NCBI RefSeq assembly: GCF_003254395.2
Contig: NC_037640.1
Coordinates: 3,311,501-3,375,500 of the forward strand
From: Apis mellifera
Lineage: Eukaryota; Arthropoda; Insecta; Hymenoptera; Apidae
Direction: 5' to 3'
DNA: 64,000 nt
The translations under genes and the position numbers were made by a program. The number at the start of each line of letters is the position of its first letter. Position 1 is the stretch's first letter. Positions 39,501 through 48,350 of the stretch are shown here, one piece after another. The notes below the pieces were generated by a model. The model made no database searches, was not told the DNA's origin, and saw nothing but the letters and a program-made list of their open reading frames with translations.

Positions 39501-42500
39501 GAGAATTGTGAAAAAAAGCGAAAAAATTATGGAAATATGATATAGCAAATAATAACGGGAAGATCGAATCAAATCTTTTGTCTCGATACGTATCTTACGA
39601 GTCGCGATTGATTGTAAAACGAAGTAAAGGGAAATGAGGTTAAGAAAAGTAGATAGATATTTTTCTGTTCTTTCTTTTAAACGACTATTTGCACTAGCAA
39701 ACTTTATAGAGAAATCATATAAAGAATATCAGAATCCATTCGTTACTTACTTAAAGACAGTGACAACATAACCTTACTTTTTATCTTCGGTGGAATAGGA
39801 AGAAGAAGTCACAGCTTGAAAATGTTTGGAAAACAATGTTCTATCTTCACGACACTCGTCAAATTGTACTTCTATCATCTGTTCTTTTTTAGAGAAACTA
39901 TTTTTATTCATTTTGATGTATATAATTACACTGCCAAACTCTACACGAATATCAACGAACGATCCATTCTTTTATTACTTTATTTGTTTTAGTTAAAGAC
40001 GGTAACGACATAACCTTACTTTTTAAAAATTTTGTTATCTTATCTCATATGAGAAAGAAAAGAAAAGACAAACACGGTTTAAAATGTTTGAAAAACACTG
40101 TTCCACTTTCACGACACTCGCGAAGTTGCACTTCGACCATCTACCGACGCCTTTCGGAAATATATCTCGAATCGCGATTCGATTATTCGATAATTCTCGG
40201 AAGCTTCCACGATTCGATCGAGATCTCGTAATCCGTGTCGCGGTTTCGTTCGAATCGCCGCTTATACAGAACACGGGGCTTATAGGTCGTAGCAAGAACG
40301 ATGACAGGCTCGCGCGGGGATTAAGGGGTATTTATCGGGATTCGTAATGCGGTCAAATCGGTAAAGAGCGCTCTGCTTGTTCGGCCAAAGCGTTACGAGC
40401 TATTTTCACGAAACTGCCGGAAATATCAACGAACAATTTAGATTGGAATTCAACTTTGCATTTCAACGCTTTGATTTATTAAAAAGTTTATTTCCGTTTA
40501 TTCTATTATTTTATTTTCGTATTTTGATATATTAAGCGGCATTATTATACGCCACGATATTAGTAATAATTTTCTTCTCCAACAAGGAATCCAGAATCGA
40601 TTTCTTTCGAATTTATCGATTATTCCCCTTCGTATGGATATCTTTGAGCGAAATTATTTATCCAGCGTAATTACCTAAGAGGTCGAGACACTTTCTTTCC
40701 TCGTCTGGATTAATCGATACCCGACGAGCCGAAATAAACCCGAGCCGTATCGTTATTGCGTCACGACTATCGAATCTCTCTTTCTTCATATCTTTCGCGA
40801 GATATATTGAAATTACTGATTCGCTCTTGCCTTCGATCGCCAAAATTTTTAGTCGAATTTTTACAAGACAACGATAACGAGGTCAAAGAAATATTTCGTT
40901 ACTTTTTTTTTTTTTTATCTCCATTTCCACGCTTTTACAAAAAAAAAAAAAAAAGAGAGAAGAATCTCAATCGATAATTCCCATTTAAAATAAATGCGAT
41001 TGTATGTATATAATTTATCATAAATTTAAATTGCTATTACTTTGAAAAAATTTTTTTTCTTTTTCGTAACAAAGATATGCTTCCATTAATATATTAATGA
41101 CATTAATAAATTATCATCATTAATATTGCTATTATTATTATTATTTTCCACGAGCATTGTACGTATATATATAACACCGGATTTCCGGAATGCAACAATA
41201 TCGATCGACATTATTTCCATAAAATTTCATTTAAAATTTCAATTTCTCCCGAAACATTTCTCCTTGTAATGTTGCAAAACATTTGCAATTCCGGAATTGA
41301 AGAACTTTGCCGCGATGACCCTTGCGCGCAATGTTTTTTAGCTTTTGATGAGCGTCACGATGAATTACAATAATAATCGCCATGATAATATTTCCGATTA
41401 AAAATTGTTACACTTAATTCCTTAATCGTTAACTCAATATCACAATCATTAATTTTTCCAAAAATATCTTTCCACGAATTGAAAGGGGGCCAGCGAAATT
41501 ACGTAATTACGTTTCTTTCAAGCGATTCTATTCTTGATGAAAACTTGCACAGTAACGTGAAACGAGTATCTGCTGGGCCTTTCAATTATGAAATAAAAGG
41601 ACGTGGAAGGAAGGAAGGAAGGAAGGAATCCGGTATATCCTTTTGATACGCCTCACACAATTCCATAGCACAATTGGCAATATTATTGATCGCATGCGGG
41701 CTTCTTCCCTTTCGAGAAAAGAATTATATTCGTTTTACGAACGAAATAAAAAGAAAAGAAGAACTTACATGTAGGAGGCTGACGATAATGCAAGTGTTGT
41801 AGACTCTGCGTTTGATGATGGTGATGATGATGGGGCGGTCCCATGGTGGGACCCATCGTGTGGTTCCCGTGTTGATGGTGAGGCGAGCTCCCTCTATGCG
41901 GATGGTACTGGGAGGGATGATGCTGATGAGGATGATAGGAGGGCGGCAGGAAGCCCGCCGTCGACGGATAAACACCAGGACTGTGACAGGCCGACCTGCC
42001 GAGCGCTGCTGCGAACAAATCAATGAGAAACTGCGCGTTACATTAATTTCATTTCACAAATCTTTCTTTCTCATTTCCCTCCACTAATCCTATTCAGATC
42101 AGTTTTTCCTTTATAAGCTGTACATGTATTATATTGCAGTACTAGGAAAGCTTTATTCTGAGAGGTTTAATTGTATCTTCATTTGCATTTGCACATTCTG
42201 ACTTCAATTTCATCTAATTTAATTTGTTTCTGATTTAATAATTGAGCAAATATTTCTGCATATCAATTCTGTGCTGTCTTTTATTTTACATACAGTGATC
42301 CATTATAAAAATCTGATGCTACAAAAGTGATGATAAAATCTGTGATATAGTCATATGGATTAAGATATGTTGACTTTTTTTATACATGTCTCAGAGATTT
42401 TATTAAAAGAAAGGCAAGAAGAAGAGATTTTTACAAACATTGTCCATCAACATCTGAACAGATAAGATCCAACAAACCTCAATGTATATAACATTCAAAA

Positions 42501-45162
42501 ATTCCTTTCATCTTGCAATTTTCACTTGGATTCGTCCAGCAGGAATTAAAAAGGCACATCTCGTGATTCATAGAGAAATAAAAAGATCGTAGAATCGATC
42601 GATCTAAAAGTTTCGTGAATTGTTACTTACTCGTCCGATTGAAAATATTCTCGTTGTAGAGATTGAAACTTACCTGACGACAAATGAGAATGATGAGACG
42701 CCAGGCTTGGCTGAAGGGACGAATTGGGATTGAGCCTTGCTTTCAATAAGAGATTCGCGTCCTCGTTACCGCCCGAGGACGTGCTGGACTCCACGTCGCT
42801 GACTCCGCTGTCCGCGGGGCTCGCTGGCAGTGATCCGCTTCCTGTTTACGCGCGATGAAACAGAAATGCAACAGAGTTTCGTTTGGTAATCGCGTCCAGA
42901 TGAACGACCACGAAGGAAAAAAGGCATTCGGGACGCGCTTCTGCAACGTTTTGCACGCTCACTTAAAAAAAAAAGACTTTGACTCTCTTTCGTTTCCAGT
43001 TCCAGTTCCAATTTAATTCGTCCATTTCTAAGACAAATCTTCCAAAGGGGAGAGGATTTTCAGTAAGAATGGAATTCAATTTTTCAATCTGTCATCGAAA
43101 TTAATTCTAAAACAACTTAGGATTAAAGGAATTAAAGTTCGATGGCCTTTCGATTGTCTCAAAATCAATTGGAAATGAAAATTCTCCGAAGAAAATCGAG
43201 TTAGGCGCAAAATCTGGCCGAATTTCACGCGTGGACGCGGTTCCTTCCGCTCGGTTCCTCCTCTCTTTGTGCCTTCTGTAAGCGAATTAACGTCTTCGAG
43301 GTGGTCCGCCGAAAGGAGGGGCGGACGACTCCGCTTTATCGAGCAACAACGACGACACCAGACCGACGAACGTGTTTTCGCGTGCGCCGTCAATTAAAGG
43401 CATCTTTATGCAACGGGCGAAGGTCATCCGGTCATTGGGTATGCATATCGCTCGTGCTTCCCACGGTCTCCTTCCCTCCCTCTCCTTCCCTCTCCCTATC
43501 GCGCGGCTCGAGAGAGAAAGAGAGAGAGGGAGAGAACGGTCTGGAACCAGTCCTAAAAGGTCCAGTGTGTAAGGTTCGAGAGGTCCGCCGTCCTCTTTCG
43601 ATCCATTCGACGCCACCGCCACACCGTCGACGTGTCCAAATCGACACGTCGTCTGCAGAAAGGGTTACACGTGTATCTGGGGCAAGCAGAAACGTCGTCT
43701 GCAGAAAGTCGCGGCGGCGATGCCTCTTAGATTATGCGTGTTTCGGCAAATCGACTGGCCCAGGCGAGGTACTTGTGCTCATTGAACCGAGAGCACAGCG
43801 AAAATCACGTGGCGAAAGATTTTTTAAAAAGAGTTCCCTTTTTTGCAAAAGGTCATACGTTGATCATTTTTTTAATATTGTAATATATCGTTTTATTTAA
43901 TAGACGTAAGAATGATTGAGTATACGTTCCAAGGCTTTCAAATCGAATGGAAAAAAAGAAAAATCGTCTTCAAGAAGGAAAGATGGGAGGAAACGTGGAG
44001 GTGGCGTCTCACAGGTGTGCACAGCGGTGAAATTCCCCCGTTCATCATCGGTACGGGAAGTCGAGAAATCGATATTGCCTGTCTGCTCGACGGCTGAACA
44101 GGAATTTTCGCCTTTTTATTGCCACGCACACGCGCGCCTCGTCTCTAACGATCTAACATCGGAGGAGGGGGGGGAGGAGAGAATTGTTGCTCGAACGAGG
44201 CAGAAACTGGCAACTGCTTTTTTACCCGCGTGGCGTTCCTATGAAAAGCGCGAGGAGAGGAAAGTCGAAACGTTTACCGGCTCCGACGGCGGCGAAGCCA
44301 CGCCGGAAGTGATTTCCTGTCGGCTGTTTACCAGCCGGCCATCGATATTGCTTTGTAAATATTATTATTGGCCGAGTAGAACGCCGTTCCAATGGAAAAT
44401 CGATGCGCGTAATCTCGTTTTACGTGATTAAGGAAGGGAAGAGAAGAAAAAGAGAAGAAAATTGAATAAATAAAAATAGGGAGGGAGGATTTCGTCGTGA
44501 CCTTGCAATCCTCCGCCGATCTTCTCCGGCGCGAGAATTGATTTATTCCAATTGCTTTCTCCGCCGTTTCTATTGTGATCGAAATTGGAAGAGAGCGTGC
44601 AACACGTTGCGCCACACGTGCGTTGTAATTCTTTTCCCCCTTTTTCTATCTTGGCTGCAAAGCCTTAATTGATAAATTATGGTAGATACGAATCACTTAA
44701 TAATAGCCTCATTCGCCGTAACATCGTTCAACGAGATTTTTCTTATTCCTTTCATCTTTGTATCTAATCTGTGTATCCAAAGAAAGAGAGACGACGAATG
44801 TTAAATGTAAATTAAATATACAAACTCGTTTCTCTTTTCACCGTATATGTGACAGCGAATGAGCGATATTGAAACGCATTAGGGAGGCTGAGGTCGAGGC
44901 TGACCTGGCGTGCTTGTGGTGGCCATGGTGGCAGTGGTGTAGGACGGTTGGCCCATTTGAGCGTGGCCGGGCAAGTGGCGGCCGTATCCATTTTGCACCC
45001 CTAGACCGTGCTGCTGGGGATGCTGCGAGAGAATACCGTGCAGCAGACGTGTCCCCGTGCTGGTCGTCGTCGTACCGGTCGATCCTGGTTCCGCTTTAAC
45101 GCTGGCCAGGCCCAGTTGTTCCTTCTCGCTCGCATCGTGTGGCTGAACTTCCCTCGTGTCCA
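18626..45162 (-). CDS. Eip74EF: Ecdysone-induced protein 74EF (E74), ETS transcription factor, 3' coding exons
   Basis: Early-response transcription factor of the ecdysone cascade, known in Drosophila as E74A/E74B isoforms sharing a C-terminal ETS domain. Four minus-strand exons are seen: 44905-45162, 42674-42841, 41769-42008 and 18626-19176 (TGA). Each junction is phase 1 and closes correctly, giving 404 residues plus stop. Features in order: KAEPGSTG, then TRLLHGILSQHPQQHGLG, GSGSLPASPADSGVSDVESS, NLLLKARLNPNSSLQPSLAS, a His/Pro-rich stretch with six His in a row, DLYLLELGFPPRSKKNK, then the ETS domain (TTYLWEFLLKLLQD to LVYQFVDVPKDI). Strong resemblance to insect E74 is recognised from memory of the family. 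The 5' isoform-specific exons and promoters are not identified. Introns are 665 bases, 2063 bases and 22.6 kb, with at least 18.8 kb more upstream. Confidence 0.95.
19177..20510 (-). other. E74 last intron, 5'-of-acceptor AT-rich part
   Basis: AT-rich intronic sequence with no recognised element. The 80-residue open frame near 19896-20138 has no family features. Confidence 0.7.
20511..21260. other. GA-rich tracts flanking a GC-rich core, E74 intron
   Basis: Purine-rich plus strand at about 20520-20690 and 20940-21250, separated by a unique GC-rich core (20700-20930). Possibly regulatory; no gene is recognised. Confidence 0.5.
21491..21509. repeat. (CA)n microsatellite
   Basis: Pure CA run in the E74 intron. 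Confidence 0.9.
22087..22114. repeat. (GTA)n microsatellite
   Basis: About nine uninterrupted TAG/GTA units. Confidence 0.95.
23341..24015. repeat. Purine-rich block, short core, pyrimidine-rich block (unit A)
   Basis: The plus strand is about 250 bases of GA-rich sequence (23341-23590). A unique core of about 50 bases follows, with AAAGTCAGGCAGTCACTGAC. Then come about 375 bases of CT-rich sequence to 24015. The two blocks are near-complementary in composition and could fold back or form triplex DNA. Open frames through it are low-complexity. Confidence 0.75.
24016..27055. other. E74 intron, CpG-rich, open frames on both strands
   Basis: Moderately GC-rich sequence with frequent CpG and stop-poor frames on both strands (for example 25621-26196 minus over 25596-26113 plus). 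None shows a known domain, codon bias or splice-consistent continuation. No gene is called. Confidence 0.6.
27056..27790. other. Purine block, TATA/Inr core with TAGGTC repeats, CT block (unit B)
   Basis: A GA/G-rich tract lies at 27056-27230 (including a run of 12 G) and pyrimidine-rich sequence at 27311-27358. Then come a TATA-like element and initiator with tandem TAGGTC, a CpG-rich 27420-27660 segment, and CT-rich 27660-27780. Confidence 0.5.
27365..27412 (+). promoter_or_regulatory. Candidate TATA/Inr core promoter with tandem TAGGTC
   Basis: ATATATAT at 27365-27372 is followed by TCAGTA at 27391-27396. The initiator A at 27393 is 27 bases from the start of TATATAT. TAGGTC TAGGTC TAGG runs at 27395-27410. 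The spacing suits a plus-strand core promoter, antisense to E74. Confidence 0.35.
27791..29030. other. E74 intron without recognised features
   Basis: Mixed-composition intronic sequence. Short open frames exist on both strands but no family is recognised. Confidence 0.6.
29031..29640. repeat. Purine-rich block, short core, CT-rich block (unit C)
   Basis: GA/GC-rich plus strand at 29031-29460. A core of about 90 bases follows, with CAAGGTCA at 29474-29481 and TATATA just after it. Then CT-rich 29550-29640. Same architecture as the unit at 23.3 kb. Confidence 0.6.
29641..30295. other. E74 intron, TG/CG-rich patch then mixed sequence
   Basis: Alternating purine-pyrimidine TGCGCGCGCGTGTGCGTG at 29664 onward. 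No gene is recognised. Confidence 0.6.
30296..30960. repeat. GA-rich block, (CGG)n core, CT-rich block (unit D)
   Basis: GA-rich at 30296-30475, a core with a CGG trinucleotide run and TG/CG alternation, and CT-rich at 30815-30960. Confidence 0.6.
30522..30551. repeat. (CGG)n trinucleotide repeat
   Basis: About ten uninterrupted CGG/GCG units. Striking in an otherwise AT-leaning genome, and could be length-variable. Confidence 0.95.
30961..34600. other. E74 intron with CCTAGACC clusters
   Basis: CpG-rich to about 32500, then AT-richer. Holds (CG)8 at 32265-32280 after a CT run, and GACCTAG clusters at 32116-32166 and 33232-33262. No coding region is recognised. Confidence 0.6.
34601..38760. 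other. E74 intron, AT-rich and mixed sequence
   Basis: No gene is recognised. Contains a (TAC)n microsatellite at 37671-37714, a short GC-rich stretch near 35770-36140 and an ACTAGCGCCACGTGGC motif near 36522. Confidence 0.6.
37671..37714. repeat. (TAC/TTAC)n microsatellite
   Basis: About 14 TAC/CTA units with two ATT interruptions. Confidence 0.9.
38761..39095. repeat. GA-rich block, short core, CT-rich block (unit E)
   Basis: Purine-rich at 38770-38850 and pyrimidine-rich with CCACCTCC units at 39020-39090, around a core at 38870-39000. Confidence 0.5.
39683..40145. repeat. Diverged tandem duplication of about 200-250 bases
   Basis: Copy 1 at about 39683-39883 and copy 2 at about 39898-40145 share CATAACCTTACTTTTT, AAAATGTTTG(G/A)AAAAC and TTCACGACACTCG in the same order. 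They are interrupted by indels. The offset is 243-263 bases. Confidence 0.75.
41605..41628. repeat. (GGAA)6 microsatellite
   Basis: Six perfect GGAA units, 141 bases beyond the E74 exon donor. GGAA is the ETS-factor core. Confidence 0.9.
41769..42008 (-). CDS. Eip74EF: E74 coding exon, His/Pro-rich
   Basis: Minus-strand exon from a CAGCAG tandem acceptor (exon starts 42008 or 42005) to a GTAAGT donor at 41763-41768. It encodes ALGRSACHSPGVYPSTAGFL, then a His-, Pro- and Ser-rich stretch with six consecutive His before QTQSLQHLHYRQPPT. It joins the ETS exon as T-L-S-E-S across the 22.6-kb intron. Low-complexity sequence of this type is usual in E74 activation or linker regions. Confidence 0.93.
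42009..42673 (-). other. E74 intron, 665 bases
   Basis: AT-rich, with ATTTGCAT at 42181-42188 (POU octamer-like). Nothing coding is recognised. Confidence 0.85.
42674..42841 (-). CDS. Eip74EF: E74 coding exon, Ser-rich conserved block
   Basis: 168-base exon, acceptor ACAG before 42841 and donor GTAAGT at 42668-42673. It encodes SGSLPASPADSGVSDVESST, then NEDANLLLKARLNPNSSLQP and ending SHHSHLSS. Phase 1 at both ends, so it can be skipped without shifting the frame. Confidence 0.93.
42842..44904 (-). other. E74 intron, 2063 bases
   Basis: Contains a CT-to-GA fold-back at 43459-43535 and a 17-base direct repeat at 43646 and 43692. Open frames at 43301-43900 are low-complexity and not called. 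Confidence 0.75.
44905..45162 (-). CDS. Eip74EF: E74 coding exon (most 5' identified)
   Basis: Acceptor GGTTTCAG before 45162 and donor CAG|GTCAGC (GT at 44903-44904), which is weaker than the other donors of the gene. It encodes DTREVQPHDASEKEQLGL, SVKAEPGSTG, TRLLHGILSQHPQQHGLGVQ and a Thr-rich end TTATMATTSTPG. Phase 1 at both ends. Reading past the donor adds only a few Pro/Gln/Arg residues before TAA at 44879. Confidence 0.9.
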
Positions 45163-48100
45163 CTGAAACCAACGCCAACGACAACCTTAAATCTCTCCCT
45201 TTCTCTCCTTAAATACACGTGTCTTAAACTACATGTCTTCTTCAATCGTAATCTTTTTTAAAAAGAATCTTTGAAAAAGATTCTCTTTGGATTTCACTTT
45301 TTTAAATGCTCTTATGACGTATTACGTCTTATCGGATTCACCAATCGAAAAGAAACACTTCTGCGACAAATATGGCAATAATAGAAATCAAAAAACAGTT
45401 TCGAAAGCTCGTTAGAAACGATCTAAGCAAAGAGAATCGATAAAAGTAAGGCGAGCTTTCTTCAGGTCTTTCGTGGATTCTTAAATGACTTTTTTAAATG
45501 CCCTATTCTTATGATGTATTACGTCTTATCGGATTCACCAATCGAAAAGAAACACTTCTGTGACAAATATGGCAATAATATAAGAAATCAAAAAACAGTT
45601 TCGAAAGCTCAGAAACGATCTAACTATCCAAGAGAATCGGAAGAGCAAAGAGAATCGGTAAAAGTAAGGCGAGCTTTCTCCAGGTGTTTCGCAGGTAGAA
45701 GCTCGTCTTCGCTGGAGGATCCGCGCCGGATATCGCGCAGATATTCTTACGTCAGACGAGCGTCTTCCTGCCCGCCATTCCGTTCCGGATAATTACAGCG
45801 CTAGTTTTGCTTTCCATCCGTGACTTCTCTCGTTATCCCCTCCCTCAGAGTTGGACAAAGCAGCAGAGACTCGACACAGTGGAAGAAGAGAAACCGATCT
45901 TTTCTACCTAAACACCATCCTCGTCTTACGGGGATCTCGTAATTACCGATTTAATTCGTGATCTCTCATGATCGCCTTCCTCGACAATTTTTCATCCCTC
46001 CCCGCTACATTGCAACCGAGGATTTTTACAACCAAGTTTCCCTTAAGGAAGGGAAGAAGAGATTGGAAACAAGGAATCTTTAAATATTCAATTTCTGGAA
46101 GAATTGGGATGAGTTGGATTTGATCCCTCTTCTTCCTAAAATTCTTCTAAATATTTAATCGAGGGATCTCCAGCCAATTTCGAAACGTGGATTTCGCGGA
46201 TCCCAGACGTTTGTGTCTGGGGCGCATCCAGCGCGATTGCGCAACCGTGTGGGCGCGACAAAAAGCGGTCGGCACACTTTTATCGTATATTTTCGATCCC
46301 TTCTCGCCACGATATATAATATAAATGACTGGTGTGGTGGAGGAAGTTGGAAACGGTGGTTCGCGAAGAAAGCGTGTTCAGCAAGGCGGAATCCACCGTG
46401 GCGGAATGAGTCGATTTTCCACGCCGATTTTTCCCCGGCCCCTGCCACGAGAAATTGCTTAATGAAGCCGCGAGGTTGGCACTGCCTGAAAGGAAGGTAG
46501 AAACGTTGCAGTGGGTCAAGGAGAGACGCCGGCTTTCACTTCCTCTCCGCAACGCCTCTACCCCTCGAGAACACCTCCCGTGCCTCTCTTTTTTTTTTTT
46601 TTTTTTTTCCTTTCCTTCGGCGCTTCCTCGGTGTGCAGGAAGCGATCTCGACCGCTCTCGATGTCTAATCACGATAATTTCTAAAAGATTTTAAAATTGT
46701 AATCGGATGTCTTTTTCAGAGAATGATTTGGAAAATGTTTGGCTACATTTAAGATTAACGTTTAATAGATTAAATTAGCGGTTTTCAGGTAATTTGATAT
46801 TTTGTAAAGGGGAACGAATGATGAGTTATGAGATCGTACAAGGAAGCGTTTAATCGAAGTACTGTTTCTTCTTCCTCCCTTTTTATTCGTTAAAATTAAA
46901 ACTGATTCGGTAATCGAACTTGGATATTTATTAAAATATAAGGAAAATTTTAAATTTCTTTCTAATACATAATCAGAGGAATTTGCATACAAACTTAATA
47001 TTTCCTGCGAATATAAAATTACAAACTTTAATTTTAAATTTGTAAAAGATACACGTATGTATCATTTCCCATATTCCTGTAAATAAGTCACAATCGACGG
47101 ATTAAAAATTAAAATATCACACGGCTCGTTTTCCGTTCCAACTCGTCAAGCGGAAGCCAACGAAGATCGTATCGATGGAGTTTAAGGATCCCGTTGACCT
47201 CCGTTAACCCTGAAACCCACCCCCTTTAACGAAGCCTCTGTTGCCGAGGGTGCATTACAGATCAACATGCATGTGTATCTCCACCTGCGCTTGTGTTGAC
47301 GCGTGTTAAATTATTCCTACACGTTCAACGAATCGAAGTTGTAAATAAATGGCTTGTTACCGATTGCACACTCGTTTCCTCGTCGTCGTCATCGTCCGTA
47401 ATAATATCGATTCGAATATCGCGATACGACAATTTAACCCTCGAAACCCACCATTTCACGGAGGCCGCTTCCTCCTTTTTTCGCAGCCAACAGGCGAATG
47501 ATTGAAACCTCGTTGAAACGGAAAAAAATATCTCTTCCTCCATCTCGTTCGCATCGATATAAAATTTCCAGGGAAAAGTACGCGGACGGGAGGGAGGGAG
47601 GGAAAAATCGTAAAATTTTACGGAAGATTGTTGATACTCGATTAATTAACAGCTTGGACGCGAGTTAAAAATGTTGCTCGTTGAACATGGTAGAAAGTAT
47701 GTATGTACAAAGTGTCCTCCATATTTAATTGCCTATCAGGTAACCGAGAAAGTTTTGCCTCTTTTTTTTTTGCGACGAAAAAGGAAAAGAAAATGAATTT
47801 ATATATCCATTGAATTAATTGTTTTTTAATACGTAGGATCTCCGTCATTTCTTCTCTTCGAAATCCTCTGCTTTTTATAACATTTTAATCCGGAGAAATT
47901 CTTAACTTTTTTCTTTTTTTTAAATTCACAATTACAAATCGAACACATCGGGTGATCGCGGAGATATATCGTATACAATTATCGATAATCCAGCAAACAT
48001 TCGAATCTAAAAAAAAAAAAAAGGAAAAAAAAAATCACGATAACAATTGTAGAATATTGTAAAACAAGTTTTTAATAAATACTTCTTCATTTTATTGTAT

Positions 48101-48350
48101 ACTCTTCTGTATAAAAATAAACGTATAAAAACTTTCTCGATTACCTAACAATTCTTTAAAGCTTTTCGCATAATTCGCATCGAGGACGACCGCGAAGGGT
48201 TAATCGTTGCCGAGGAGAAAACGGCCGCTTCGACGACGCCGGAGATATCTCGAGGATCGTTCTCGCCACGATCCTCGAAGCGTCTTAATTGCGCGTGGCC
48301 GGCTACATCGGCTCGTTAGCGGGGAATCGAGTCTCAGCCAAGCCTTTCCG
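45163..48350 (-). other. E74 upstream intron, proximal part
   Basis: No upstream coding exon is recognised. It begins with a 197-base tandem duplication. The rest is mixed to AT-rich with short poly-T and poly-A runs. Confidence 0.6.
45296..45693. repeat. Tandem duplication, about 197-base unit, two copies
   Basis: Copies at 45296-45487 and 45488-45693 share long near-identical blocks such as ATTACGTCTTATCGGATTCA and GTAAGGCGAGCTTTCT. Small indels separate them, including a short internal duplication in copy 2. High identity suggests a recent event. Confidence 0.9.

Larger units (their letters stand above)
39096..41768. other. E74 intron up to the 41769 exon donor
   Basis: Holds a GAGAATTCTTC tandem (39479-39507), a diverged local duplication (39683-40145), (GGAA)6 at 41605-41628 and AT-rich sequence near the donor. 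No exon is recognised. Confidence 0.6.

Noticed and set aside
41812..42087. Met/Arg-rich plus-strand frame
   Set aside because: Antisense shadow of the His/Pro-rich E74 exon (CAT/CAC codons read backwards as ATG/GTG).
43301..43900. Plus-strand 199-residue frame in an E74 intron
   Set aside because: Crosses the CT/GA fold-back and the short direct repeat; no recognisable protein features.
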